Source: Psychrobacter sp. NG25 (GTDB lineage: Bacteria > Pseudomonadota > Gammaproteobacteria > Pseudomonadales > Moraxellaceae). Taken from it: 64,000 bases of DNA. The translations under genes and the position numbers were made by a program. The stretch covers positions 310,001 to 374,000 of the forward strand of contig NZ_JADGMV010000001.1 of the NCBI RefSeq assembly GCF_015234355.1, in the 5' to 3' direction. Shown here piece by piece: positions 9,303-20,478 of this stretch (its first letter is position 1; every line of letters starts with the position of its first letter). The notes below the pieces were generated by a model. The model was not told where the DNA came from, ran no database searches, and saw only the letters and a list, made by a program, of their open reading frames with translations.

Positions 9303-10307
9303 ATGAAACTGCGTATCTTAAAATCTGCCGTGACCAACCCTTGGTTTAACCTTGCAACCGAGGATTGGATATTCAATACCCTCAATCCCGACTCGCACAC
9401 GCTATTCTTATGGCGTAATTCTGAGACCGTGGTCATCGGACGCTCGCAGAATCCGTGGGTAGAATGCAAAATCGACAAAATGGAAGCCGATGATGTATTT
9501 TTGGCGCGGCGTCAGAGTGGCGGCGGTGCAGTGTTTCATGATTTGGGCAATACCAACTTTACCTTTTTATCTCCTAAAAACGACTATGACCAAGCAGCGA
9601 ACTTTACCATCATCATCAATGCGCTGAAAAAATTAGGCATAGATGCAGACTTATCTGGACGCAATGATATGCAAGTGGGTGATAAGAAAATTTCAGGTAG
9701 CGCCTTTAAACATGCAGCGGATCGAAGCTTTCATCACGGGACATTACTCGTCAATGCCAATATGCAAAAGCTGGGCGATTATCTCAATCCGCATCCACTT
9801 AAGCTAAAAGCCAAAGGTATAAAATCCGTGCGTGCTCGTGTGGCTAACTTGGTTGAGTTTAATAAAGACATCAATCATGACACGCTGTCTGATGCGATTA
9901 TTGAGGCGTTTTGTGAATATTACGGCGACACTGCACCAATAGAAGCGTTAGATGAAGCCAGTCTATCTAAGCAGCCTAGTTTGAATAAATACTATCAGCA
10001 AATGGCGGATTGGGATTGGCGTTTTGGCAAGACTCCTGAGTTTACCCATCATATCGAGACACGCTTTGATTGGGGCATTATCGATTTGCACCTTGATGTA
10101 AAACAAGCAGTGATTCGTGAAGTCGTTATCTTCTCTGATGCGCTAAATGTTGAGTTGATTGATCTGTTAAAGGAGACTCTGACTGATAGCAAATACAATC
10201 GCAATGACGTAAAAACTAAGCTCGATGAACTAGGCACAGCGCATCCTGATGTAGCAACGCAAATTAATGACGTGTCTGAGTGGTTGATTGGTGAGATGGA
10301 AGGTTAG
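9303..10307 (+). CDS. lplA: Lipoate--protein ligase A
   Basis: The 334-residue cytoplasmic enzyme activates lipoate with ATP and transfers it to lysines of 2-oxoacid dehydrogenase E2 and GcvH. It shows the LplA catalytic-domain motifs RRQSGGGAVFHDLGNTNFTF (about residues 69-88) and the DKKISGSAF loop (about 133-141) with the lysine that contacts lipoyl-AMP. The C-terminal accessory domain (residues 245-334) is present, so it is the full E. coli-type bidomain form. The ATG at 9303 follows a good Shine-Dalgarno. It is monocistronic and lets the cell scavenge exogenous lipoate. Confidence 0.93.
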   Translation: MKLRILKSAVTNPWFNLATEDWIFNTLNPDSHTLFLWRNSETVVIGRSQNPWVECKIDKMEADDVFLARRQSGGGAVFHDLGNTNFTFLSPKNDYDQAANFTIIINALKKLGIDADLSGRNDMQVGDKKISGSAFKHAADRSFHHGTLLVNANMQKLGDYLNPHPLKLKAKGIKSVRARVANLVEFNKDINHDTLSDAIIEAFCEYYGDTAPIEALDEASLSKQPSLNKYYQQMADWDWRFGKTPEFTHHIETRFDWGIIDLHLDVKQAVIREVVIFSDALNVELIDLLKETLTDSKYNRNDVKTKLDELGTAHPDVATQINDVSEWLIGEMEG

Positions 10308-10526
10308 ATTTTTGCTCGTTTTTCATGCTGGACAAAATATTCAAACCTTTAGCAAAGTCAATCGTTCAAACGCTTCTATACTGTGCGCAGACCAAGCTTG
10401 CTATATGCATTACATTTCCTGATGAACTTAAGTTTGATATTAAATGCTTTAGCCATCTATAATGTCATGCAAATAATAGATTCGCTATAAGAGTCTAAAC
10501 TTTGGTCATTCAAGCAAGGTAGCACT

Positions 10527-11996
10527 ATGGCAGCCTATATCACAGTTGGCGCAAAGACCACACATGGCGGTACAGTAATAACTGGCTCATCACAAACCAC
10601 TCATTATGGTATTCCTATCGCTCGCAAGGGCGACAAAGTTGTCTGTAAAAAATGCAAAAAAGTCGTCACGATTATCACGGGTGACCCGTCCTATATAGTG
10701 GATGGTGCGCCTGTTGCTCGTGCAGGCGATATGACCAGCTGCGGCTCAAAGCTGATTGCTAGTCAACAAGCGTTTTCGGAGTCGGGTTTTGATGTAATGG
10801 GAGTTGAACAACCTGAGCAATACATGGCGACTTATGGTGATGTGAATCAAGGGAGTGATAGCGATAATTACTTTAGTATTGAGGATGTCTATTTAAATCA
10901 TAACTTGTTTGCTCCTTATGGTATTAAAGCACGTAACCATGTAGGACCTCATGGACAATCATCAAGAAATGCAGCTCCTGATAAATATGACAAAATATAT
11001 ATCAAAGTCAAAGTACAGAGTGGTTCATTCAAAAACTTCAAGCTGGATGTATCAGGGACACCAACGCCCCTAGCATCCAAATCTGGCACTTTTAACAAAG
11101 ATGATATTGTTACGTTAGAGTGGGATGGCTTTATTGGTGATATCTATGCTAGCAAGGCTCTATTAGCTGGAGTCGTTCTAAAAGTGTCTGCTACAGATTT
11201 GAGTAGCAATACTATAGCTAGCGATATAGAAAAAGTTGTTTTTAAGTTTAAAAAACAAGATTGGATAGATATTAGTATAGATAAACAAGCAAAGCGCATA
11301 GTTGCAAATCTCAGAGTCAGTATATCTGAATTGAAATGGGATATAGTCCCTGACAGGGTAGTTAGCAATCACACTCAAAATCAAAACAAAGAATCTATAA
11401 TCTCTAGGGATAAGATGTCTGATTATTTGACTAACAGTGAGGTTAAGAGTTTGGTTAAGCAAGGAGTCAGCCGCTACTGGAGCCGTCAGCACAATACAAT
11501 TAAAAACAAACGACTTGATATCGATATTCATGGAGAGAAATTTCAAGTATTTACCAAGTGTGAAATTACTGATCGTAATAGCATGCCTAAAATGAATATT
11601 ATCTTTAACACCAATAGTGTATCTGGACGCTCTAGATACTGGGAAGCATCAAGGATGACTTATTATAATGTTGGATATTTGCTACTCATTGATTCGCACG
11701 GTAAGCAAGTATGGAGATTCCGGCAGAAAAGTAGCGCTGATAAGATTTTCAAAAGAGTATTTGCACATGAAATAGGTCATGAGATATTACTGGTCAATGG
11801 CGGGCAGCATTATTCCAAAACTCATAAAGGCTCGTCTACTATCTTACAAGCAGTAAATGGCACATACACTGCTACAGGTAGTGAGTATGATTTAATGAAA
11901 TATGCTGAACAGAATCCACAGGATTATGACGATAAAGTGGTCGCTAGTGAAGAAGACGTACTTGGATTATTAGCGATATCGCAACTTACTTTATAA
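10527..11996 (+). CDS. PAAR-domain protein with C-terminal HEIGH zinc-metallopeptidase motif; candidate T6SS effector
   Basis: The 489-residue protein starts with a PAAR-like domain (residues 1-80, with H13, H26, C72 and repeated GDxxx turns), the fold that tips the type VI secretion spike. Residues 110-260 look like a beta-rich linker. The C-terminus has HEIGH (H414-H418), candidate third ligands H428 or H433, and an EYDLMKY block, suggesting a zincin protease toxin. No VgrG or T6SS structural gene lies in the window, so it would be an orphan cargo gene. Three lipoprotein genes follow closely (15 bp, overlap, 32 bp), as in effector-immunity modules. Secretion and toxicity are inferred. Confidence 0.8.
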   Translation: MAAYITVGAKTTHGGTVITGSSQTTHYGIPIARKGDKVVCKKCKKVVTIITGDPSYIVDGAPVARAGDMTSCGSKLIASQQAFSESGFDVMGVEQPEQYMATYGDVNQGSDSDNYFSIEDVYLNHNLFAPYGIKARNHVGPHGQSSRNAAPDKYDKIYIKVKVQSGSFKNFKLDVSGTPTPLASKSGTFNKDDIVTLEWDGFIGDIYASKALLAGVVLKVSATDLSSNTIASDIEKVVFKFKKQDWIDISIDKQAKRIVANLRVSISELKWDIVPDRVVSNHTQNQNKESIISRDKMSDYLTNSEVKSLVKQGVSRYWSRQHNTIKNKRLDIDIHGEKFQVFTKCEITDRNSMPKMNIIFNTNSVSGRSRYWEASRMTYYNVGYLLLIDSHGKQVWRFRQKSSADKIFKRVFAHEIGHEILLVNGGQHYSKTHKGSSTILQAVNGTYTATGSEYDLMKYAEQNPQDYDDKVVASEEDVLGLLAISQLTL

Positions 11997-12011
11997 TAAG
12001 GTAGCACGTTT

Positions 12012-12560
12012 ATGAGCATATTTAGCAAATCGAGCGGTTTAATTATCGGTACATTTTTCTCTTTAGGCCTTCTAAGTTGCTCAGCAGGACAGGACATCTA
12101 TGGCTATGCCTCCCCAATTATTACTGGGCAAGTCTTGGATAAAACCACCAATAAGCCTATAGAAAACGTTTCTCTTTTTCAAACCAGTGCAGATACAACA
12201 ATGACTGATCATAATGGGTACTTTAGACTACCTTCTTATAAAGAAGATTATACCACCTCTGATACTGGCAGGGGGATAAACCTCATGACTGAAGGTGGTT
12301 TTGATTTATATAAAGAAGGCTATAGAAGAAAAGTCTTTAGCAATTCTGGCTTCAAATTTTTAGAAGTCAAGTATACCGAAGAAGTACCATATCATATTCA
12401 TTTGGGTAAGGTGTTTTTAGAGCCGCTACCAGAAGGTGTGGATATTAACGATCTGGAAACTGAGTACATTGATGACATGACATTTTGTCAGCCTAATGAA
12501 TTTCAAAAAGATGTCAATTGCATGCCACTACCAGATGGAGTTACAAATGAAGCCTTATAA
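12012..12560 (+). CDS. Lipoprotein with carboxypeptidase-regulatory-like fold; candidate immunity protein
   Basis: The 182-residue lipoprotein has lipobox LLSC (Cys about 23). After it, PIITGQVLDKTTNKPIENVS followed by a DHNGYFRLP turn is the pattern of carboxypeptidase D regulatory-like (transthyretin-like) domains. It starts 15 bp after the PAAR-metallopeptidase gene, so both are probably cotranslated from one mRNA. It is a paralog of the next gene, sharing the C-terminal pattern C.P.E.QK.V.C.P. A surface lipoprotein beside a periplasm-acting toxin gene could be its immunity factor; this is inference from position. Confidence 0.75.
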   Translation: MSIFSKSSGLIIGTFFSLGLLSCSAGQDIYGYASPIITGQVLDKTTNKPIENVSLFQTSADTTMTDHNGYFRLPSYKEDYTTSDTGRGINLMTEGGFDLYKEGYRRKVFSNSGFKFLEVKYTEEVPYHIHLGKVFLEPLPEGVDINDLETEYIDDMTFCQPNEFQKDVNCMPLPDGVTNEAL

Positions 12561-13104
12561 ACTATTTGCCTTCATCGGTGTACTAACGGTCCCATTAAGT
12601 GCGTGCTTGATACCAGAGCCTACTGATTACTACGTCACCCCAGCACTTTCAGGCCAATTACTAGATAGTGTCACTCAGCAACCTGTTACTGATGTAAGTA
12701 TTTACTTAACGGATGAACATCAAACGACTTCTGACAGCACAGGCAAGTTTGTCTTGCCACCTATGGTTGTCTCAGATGATAAAAGACACAGGCGCAATAA
12801 AGAACAGCTACAATTCATTTATGAATACGCTGATATCATGGTTGAAGGCGACGGGTATCAGCGCCGCTTATTTAATGTCGATGGCATGACCTTACCTACG
12901 CCAGCTTTGGATATTAATATACCAGTGTCAATAAATATGGGGAGTGTATACCTCACGCCACTAGCAGAAGGTGAGCATGTCTATGATAGGGTATATCAAT
13001 ATACTAAGACGATGAGATACTGTAAACCTACCGAGTCTCAAAAAGAAGTCGATTGCATACCAGTATCAGAAGGCAAAACGTATGAGCAAGTGAGTCCGAA
13101 TTAG
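12547..13104 (+). CDS. Lipoprotein paralog of the preceding gene; candidate immunity protein
   Basis: I place the start at the ATG at 12547, because it begins a clean lipoprotein signal (MKPYKLFAFIG... with lipobox LSAC) and has TGGAG at 12536-12540. An earlier in-frame ATG at 12496 would add 17 charged residues before the signal. The gene thus overlaps the stop of the previous one by 14 bp, suggesting translational coupling. The 185-residue product repeats the regulatory-like domain (LSGQLLDSVTQQPVTDVSIY, then DSTGKFVLPP) and the Cys-containing tail. Probably a tandem duplicate that diverged. Confidence 0.75.
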   Translation: MKPYKLFAFIGVLTVPLSACLIPEPTDYYVTPALSGQLLDSVTQQPVTDVSIYLTDEHQTTSDSTGKFVLPPMVVSDDKRHRRNKEQLQFIYEYADIMVEGDGYQRRLFNVDGMTLPTPALDINIPVSINMGSVYLTPLAEGEHVYDRVYQYTKTMRYCKPTESQKEVDCIPVSEGKTYEQVSPN

Positions 13105-13136
13105 CCAATTCAATAGTATTTCCTACCAGAGCTTCG

Positions 13137-14042
13137 ATGTATCAAAGAAAATTTGCTTCTTCAATTCAGTCTTTACTACTAGCGACAATGCTATCCAGTA
13201 GTTTGATAACTGCTGCTTGCTCAGCAGAATCATCAAATACAGAGCTACTCTCCAATCAAAACACTGCTGCTGAAATATATGAACTTGGAGCAGCCTACTA
13301 TGAAGGCGACTCAGTTCCTCAGAACTATGAAAAAGCTTTTGAACTGTTTCAAAAAGCTGCTAACCAGAAGTACTCTGATGCTCAATTTAATCTTGGTGTT
13401 ATGTACGAAAATGGAGTAGGCGTTGATCAAAACTATGAAAAAGCAATGCAATGGTATTTGTTAGCAGCTGATAATGGAGACTTTGAGGCTCCAAATAATA
13501 TAGGTTCACTATACTATTTTGGCAAGGGCGTAGATCAGAACTATGATAAAGCTCTTGAATGGTACAAAAAAGCTGCTGATCAAGGGGTAGGTGTAGCACA
13601 ACTTAATATGGGTGGTCTCTATGAGAACGGTTATGGTGTGCCGCAAGACTATGACGCAGCTTTTGAATGGTTTGCATTGGCAGCTGACAATGGAGACTTT
13701 GATGCCCAAAATAATCTTGGCACTCTTTATGAAAACGGCTACGGCGTGACGCAAGACTATAATAAGGCTTTAGAGTGGTATACCAAAGCCGCTGATCAAG
13801 GGTTAGACTTAGCACAACTTAATATGGGTGGTCTCTACGAGAGTGGCTATGGCGTGCCGCAAGACTATGACACAGCTTTTGAATGGTATAAAAAGGCTGC
13901 CGATCAAGGCAACCAAGAAGCCAGCAATCGCATTGGTAGATTGGTCATGAATGATAAAATCGACGATACTGGTATCACTATCTATAGTACCCAAGAAACT
14001 GGTCTCACATTAGGTGATCTTGAAGATAGCTTAGGGGAGTAA
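13137..14042 (+). CDS. Sel1-repeat (SLR) lipoprotein
   Basis: The 301-residue product has an N-terminal signal with lipobox ITAAC (Cys about 28) and then about six 36-residue Sel1-like repeats of form A..LG.LYE.GYGVPQDY..A.EWY.KAADQG. The helical solenoid is usually a protein-binding scaffold. Repeats are highly similar at DNA level: bases near 13600-13650 recur at 13816-13869, exactly two repeats (216 bp) apart, so repeat number may vary by recombination. It lies 32 bp after the lipoprotein pair, probably in the same operon as the PAAR gene, and may take part in immunity or assembly; that role is inferred. Confidence 0.85.
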   Translation: MYQRKFASSIQSLLLATMLSSSLITAACSAESSNTELLSNQNTAAEIYELGAAYYEGDSVPQNYEKAFELFQKAANQKYSDAQFNLGVMYENGVGVDQNYEKAMQWYLLAADNGDFEAPNNIGSLYYFGKGVDQNYDKALEWYKKAADQGVGVAQLNMGGLYENGYGVPQDYDAAFEWFALAADNGDFDAQNNLGTLYENGYGVTQDYNKALEWYTKAADQGLDLAQLNMGGLYESGYGVPQDYDTAFEWYKKAADQGNQEASNRIGRLVMNDKIDDTGITIYSTQETGLTLGDLEDSLGE

Positions 14043-14097
14043 AGCAGTACACTCTAAATACTACTCATATCAAACCATACAATAATAAGACTATAAA

Positions 14098-14529
14098 TTG
14101 TCAAAAAAAATCATTCTAATCATACTTATACCTCTTACTTTATGGCTCCTTAATCATAAGATTTATCAACCTCCAATCTTGGGTAAGTTAAAACTGCGGT
14201 ATATCTCTAGTCAGAACTATTACTTAACTTATAAAGGTGAAAAAATTGCAGGTAAAGTGACGGCTCTTGACAGTTGGTATATCCAAAAACCCTACGTTTA
14301 TGGATCAACTACAGACTTTGAAACATCGACAGGCGACGATCTCATTTATTTTTTTATTAATGTATGTGATGGTAATAGGTTTGAAATTGATAGCTTTCTA
14401 GAATTTGCAAATTATTTGAATAACAAACAAATACCGAAAGATAAAAGAAACTGGATGAGTGGTGATAATGCTATCGATATTAAAAAAGCTGAATACTCTT
14501 CAAGCATTGACTGTAATAAATATCAATGA
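14098..14529 (+). CDS. Small membrane-anchored hypothetical protein
   Basis: Starts at a TTG (14098) directly before a Lys-rich N-terminus and one hydrophobic segment (residues 5-18), so it is anchored in or exported across the inner membrane. The rest (143 residues in all) is hydrophilic with two cysteines (CDGN near 102 and the final C). No family recognised. The upstream Shine-Dalgarno is poor and the start is uncertain. It follows the Sel1 gene by 55 bp on the same strand and may be the last gene of that unit. Confidence 0.6.
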   Translation: MSKKIILIILIPLTLWLLNHKIYQPPILGKLKLRYISSQNYYLTYKGEKIAGKVTALDSWYIQKPYVYGSTTDFETSTGDDLIYFFINVCDGNRFEIDSFLEFANYLNNKQIPKDKRNWMSGDNAIDIKKAEYSSSIDCNKYQ

Positions 14530-14582
14530 CAAGCACCCTACCATTACTCCATTTTTTATGAAAAAAACATTAAGGCATTTTT

Positions 14583-14999
14583 ATGAAGTACTTACATGCA
14601 ATGATTAGAACCAACAAATTAGAAGAAACGTTATCTTTCTATTGTGATCTTATGGGCTTACAACTGCTAAGAAAGAGAGACTCTGAATCTGGCAGATTCA
14701 GCTTATATTTTTTAGCAACACATGAGGGTGCGCCAGAGATTGAGGTAACGCACAACTGGGATGAAAAAGAGTATTCCAATGGCGATAATTTTGGGCATTT
14801 TGCCTTTAGAGTCGACAACATATACGCGCAGTGTGACACCTTTATACAAGCAGGGGTCGAGATATTAAGACCACCTAGAGATGGTCATATGGCTTTTGTT
14901 AAAGACCCTAACAATATCTCGATTGAGCTGCTACAAAGTGGCGAAGACTTAGAGCCTATTGATCCTTGGATTTCGATGGAAAATATTGGCAGTTGGTAG
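14583..14999 (+). CDS. gloA: Lactoylglutathione lyase (glyoxalase I), VOC superfamily
   Basis: The 138-residue VOC protein aligns with E. coli-type GloA. Candidate metal ligands are H5, E54, H72 and E115, matching the H/E/H/E set of glyoxalase I. The IEVTHNWD and FGHFAFRVDNIY blocks are typical. It would isomerise the methylglyoxal-glutathione hemithioacetal to S-lactoylglutathione in the cytoplasm. Length is normal. An AAGG precedes the ATG. It follows the accessory lipoprotein unit but is an ordinary housekeeping gene; a related VOC dioxygenase role is less likely given the conserved ligand set. Confidence 0.88.
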   Translation: MKYLHAMIRTNKLEETLSFYCDLMGLQLLRKRDSESGRFSLYFLATHEGAPEIEVTHNWDEKEYSNGDNFGHFAFRVDNIYAQCDTFIQAGVEILRPPRDGHMAFVKDPNNISIELLQSGEDLEPIDPWISMENIGSW

Positions 15000-15109
15000 A
15001 TAAGTGAGGCAGGCTAGGCTGATTCATTTTTTGTAGAAAGTGATGATGACACGTATATCGCAGTTATAGCTTTCTTAAAATACAATCAAGCGCTAGAAAC
15101 GAGGATAAT

Positions 15110-15883
15110 ATGAAAAAGTTACGCATCACTACCATCAGTATTTTAGGCGCTTGTCTACTCTCCACTTATGCAAATGCAGCAAGTTTTGATTGCGACAAAG
15201 CGGCTAGCTGGGTAGAAAAAACCGTTTGTGACAGTCCTGAGCTTTCTAAACTTGATGACACCATGGCAAAAAAGTATAAAAGCAATCTTGCCACTTCTTC
15301 TGACTATGAAGACAGCAAAGCTTTTAAAGATAGGCTCATTGCCAATCAACGCACGTGGCTAAATTTTCAACGTAATACCTGTAAAAGTGAAGAATGTCTG
15401 ATACGTGAGTATAAAGAGTATATCGAAGAGCAAACCAATTACGGTGTGTCTTGGTATTTTTCAGATGAGTTAAGTCGTTCTGATTTACCGAGCAAAGATG
15501 CATTCGGTGAGTTTTCTCAAAAATCTCAAATCTCAATATACAATTCAGACACGCAGCGTTGGGAGGATTCAGGAGAGGCAACAAACACCGTATCGATTCA
15601 TAGTGTCGCTAATAAGCCTTATCTTTCCATTATCGAGGGCATTTTGATTTTTACCAATGCTCATACCTGTGATTTGGGAGAGAGTAAAGCCATATGGTCA
15701 GAAAACCATTGGGTCATCAATGATGATCAATCAGATAAAAACGTTGAGCTGCGTTTATATCCAGCGACTTATAAAGGCCAGACTCAATTATTATTAAGAG
15801 ATGTGGATGATCAATATAGAAGGCTGCATTGTGGTATGCGAGGGTATTTTGACGGGATTATATTAGAACGTGAGGTGAGTTAG
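15110..15883 (+). CDS. LprI/DUF1311-domain periplasmic protein, long form
   Basis: The 257-residue protein has a cleavable signal peptide (residues 1-23, ending ANAASF). It is followed by a DUF1311 domain: DCDKAASWVEKTVCDSPELSKLD, then the NQRTWLNFQRNTC core with paired cysteines. This domain occurs in the lysozyme inhibitor LprI and many small periplasmic proteins. The C-terminal half (130-257) is an additional beta-rich region without a family I recognise. A plausible function is inhibition of lysozyme-like enzymes or envelope protection, unproven. A second, single-domain member is at 47604. Confidence 0.8.
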   Translation: MKKLRITTISILGACLLSTYANAASFDCDKAASWVEKTVCDSPELSKLDDTMAKKYKSNLATSSDYEDSKAFKDRLIANQRTWLNFQRNTCKSEECLIREYKEYIEEQTNYGVSWYFSDELSRSDLPSKDAFGEFSQKSQISIYNSDTQRWEDSGEATNTVSIHSVANKPYLSIIEGILIFTNAHTCDLGESKAIWSENHWVINDDQSDKNVELRLYPATYKGQTQLLLRDVDDQYRRLHCGMRGYFDGIILEREVS

Positions 15884-15943
15884 GTTTTCTAATTAAAAAA
15901 CAGATTTTGCTGAACATTTCCAAATAGGCAGATTTTTTATACA

Positions 15944-15982
15944 AAAAAGACGGCAAGGTAAAAAACCTCGCCGCCTTTTTAT
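15944..15982. terminator. Bidirectional terminator between LprI-like gene and fadH
   Basis: CGGCAAGGT (15951-15959) pairs with ACCTCGCCG (15965-15973) with one mismatch. A-run on the left and T-run on the right give U-tracts in both directions, as expected between convergent genes. Confidence 0.75.
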
Positions 15983-15995
15983 TTTGATCTAATCT

Positions 15996-18493
<2,498 letters not shown>

Positions 18494-20158
18494 ATGACAG
18501 ACTTCCATACTGGTCTTGGCAAAAATGCAGCCAACCATCAACCGCTTACCCCTATTGATTTTATCATTCGCAGTGCGCAGGTATATCCTGACAAGACCGC
18601 CATCATCTATGACGACCTAGAATACAATAACTTCACCCAAACGTGGCAACAGACCTATAATCGTTGCAGGCAGTTAGCCGATGGGCTGCGTAAGTTGGGC
18701 ATTGATAAAAACGATACCGTGGCAGTGATGATTCCGAACACGCCAGCGATGATTGAATGCGCCTTTGGTGTGCCAATGTCAGGTGGCGTACTCTGTACAT
18801 TGAATACCCGACTCGATATCAATGCACTCACTTTCTGTCTACAACATTCCGAAGCCAAAGTTCTGGTTTTGGACAGTGAGTTTGCTGAATATGCCGAGAT
18901 TATCGACGAAACCTTTCCCAACCTAATCGTCATCCATGCAACAGATGCGGCACTCAAAGTCGATAGATTTGGGCAAATGAGCTATGAAGAATTGGTTGCC
19001 AGCTCAGACAGTCTGGACAACTGGGAAAAACCATCAGACGAATGGGATGCGATTGCGCTGAACTATACCTCTGGTACCACAGGCAAACCTAAAGGTGTGG
19101 TCTACCACCATCGCGGTGCCACGCTCAATGCTGTGTCCAATATTCTAGATTGGGACCTACCGAAGCACCCTATGTATCTCTGGACGCTGCCGTTATTTCA
19201 CTGTAACGGTTGGTGCTTTCCATGGACCATCGCTGAGCGTGCCGGTATCAACGTCTGCTTGCGTAATATTGATGCGGATTTGATTTTACAACTAATTGCC
19301 AAGTACAAAGTCAGCCATTATTGCTCAGCGCCTGTGGTACACAATATGATCGCAGGTGGTAAGTCTGAATATAAAGAGACGATTACTCATGAAGTCAATG
19401 GTTGGGTCGCCGGTGCGCCGCCATCTGAAACCATGCTAGCCGCAATGGAAGCCATGGGTTTTCACATCTCTCATGTTTATGGTCTCACTGAAGTGTATGG
19501 GCCAGTGACGGTCTGTGCCGAACAAACAGAATGGGATGAGCTAGATGTCACTGTACGTGCGCAAAAGAAATCAAGACAGGGTGTGACTTCACACCTGATG
19601 ACTGGGTTTGAGGTCTTTAAACAAGGTACGACTGAACCTGTCGCAGCCGATGGTGAAGAGATGGGCGAGCTAGCACTACGTGGTAATATGGTGATGAAAG
19701 GCTATCTCAAAAGTCGTAAAGCCACCGAAGAAGCCTTTGCTGATGGCTGGTTTCGCACGGGTGATTTGGGCGTCAAATACGCTGATGGTTATATCAAAAT
19801 TATGGACAGGCTTAAAGACATCATCATCTCAGGCGGTGAAAACATCTCCAGTATCGAGGTGGAAAACATCCTATATAAAATGCCTGAGATTCAAAGCTGC
19901 GCTGTGGTCGCTGCACCACATGAAAAATGGGGCGAAGTACCCGTTGCCTTTATCGAGATTCATGCTGATAGCACCTTGCAGCGTGATACCGTAATGGCAC
20001 ATTGCAGGCAGCATTTAGCGGGATTTAAAGTACCCAAATATATTATCTTTGCTGAAATACCAAAGACCAGTACGGGCAAAGTTCAGAAATTTGAGTTGCG
20101 ACAAGCGGCTAAATCATTGGCACACGAAACCCCGAAAGTCACGGTCAGTGCGAAATAG
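18494..20158 (+). CDS. Acyl-CoA synthetase (AMP-forming)
   Basis: The 554-residue ANL-family enzyme has the P-loop YTSGTTGKPKGVVYHHRG (about residues 193-210), VYGLTEVYGP (A5 motif), GWFRTGDLG (A7), the hinge DRLKDIIISGGENIS (A8) and the catalytic lysine in PKTSTGKVQKFELR (A10). It forms an acyl-adenylate and then acyl-CoA. It most resembles medium/long-chain acyl-CoA ligases of the DmdB/FadD-like group; exact chain length is unclear. Divergent from fadH and followed by a clear terminator, so monocistronic. Confidence 0.92.
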   Translation: MTDFHTGLGKNAANHQPLTPIDFIIRSAQVYPDKTAIIYDDLEYNNFTQTWQQTYNRCRQLADGLRKLGIDKNDTVAVMIPNTPAMIECAFGVPMSGGVLCTLNTRLDINALTFCLQHSEAKVLVLDSEFAEYAEIIDETFPNLIVIHATDAALKVDRFGQMSYEELVASSDSLDNWEKPSDEWDAIALNYTSGTTGKPKGVVYHHRGATLNAVSNILDWDLPKHPMYLWTLPLFHCNGWCFPWTIAERAGINVCLRNIDADLILQLIAKYKVSHYCSAPVVHNMIAGGKSEYKETITHEVNGWVAGAPPSETMLAAMEAMGFHISHVYGLTEVYGPVTVCAEQTEWDELDVTVRAQKKSRQGVTSHLMTGFEVFKQGTTEPVAADGEEMGELALRGNMVMKGYLKSRKATEEAFADGWFRTGDLGVKYADGYIKIMDRLKDIIISGGENISSIEVENILYKMPEIQSCAVVAAPHEKWGEVPVAFIEIHADSTLQRDTVMAHCRQHLAGFKVPKYIIFAEIPKTSTGKVQKFELRQAAKSLAHETPKVTVSAK

Positions 20159-20204
20159 CGTTTTGAAAGTGTAAAACATTTCTTATAAGTAAAATGTCTT
20201 TTAT

Positions 20205-20243
20205 AAAAAGGGTCAGCTTAATCATATTAGGCTGACCCTTTTT
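20205..20243 (+). terminator. Terminator of acyl-CoA synthetase gene
   Basis: A 13-bp stem, AAAAAGGGTCAGC (20205-20217) with GCTGACCCTTTTT (20231-20243), followed by more T. A canonical intrinsic terminator. Confidence 0.9.
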
Positions 20244-20264
20244 TAAGCGCTAGCCTATTTATAC

Positions 20265-20478
20265 TGTAGTTGGTTCAATGTAATTTGGAGACAAGGAAGC
20301 CGAGTAAAAGTACTACAAGTATAGTCGGTGAACTACTAAACCGCTACGGCGTTACCCTCCTTAGATGTACTACTTGTACAATCTGCAGTCGGCTGCCTTG
20401 TACCCATTTTAAAGTCCTGTGACTATAGTAGGCTAAGCGCGGCTGACACTGTATCCAATTTATAAAGAGCTAACTATA
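20265..20478 (-). repeat. 108-bp repeat (copy B-outer) split by a nested copy
   Basis: Bases 20265-20319 (55 bp) and 20428-20478 (51 bp) together match the reverse complement of copy D (38800-38907). They are interrupted after CTACAAG by the 108-bp copy at 20320-20427. Removing 106 bp (element plus one TA) restores exactly 108 bp. The right end ACTATA touches the stop codon of the sulfur-transporter gene at 20479. Confidence 0.85.
20320..20427 (-). repeat. 108-bp repeat, copy B-inner (nested)
   Basis: Starts TATAGTC and ends GACTATA. It is nearly identical to copy A in reverse orientation, differing at a handful of positions. TA dinucleotides at both edges are consistent with a TA target duplication of a mariner/IS630-like or similar transposase acting in trans. 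Confidence 0.88.
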
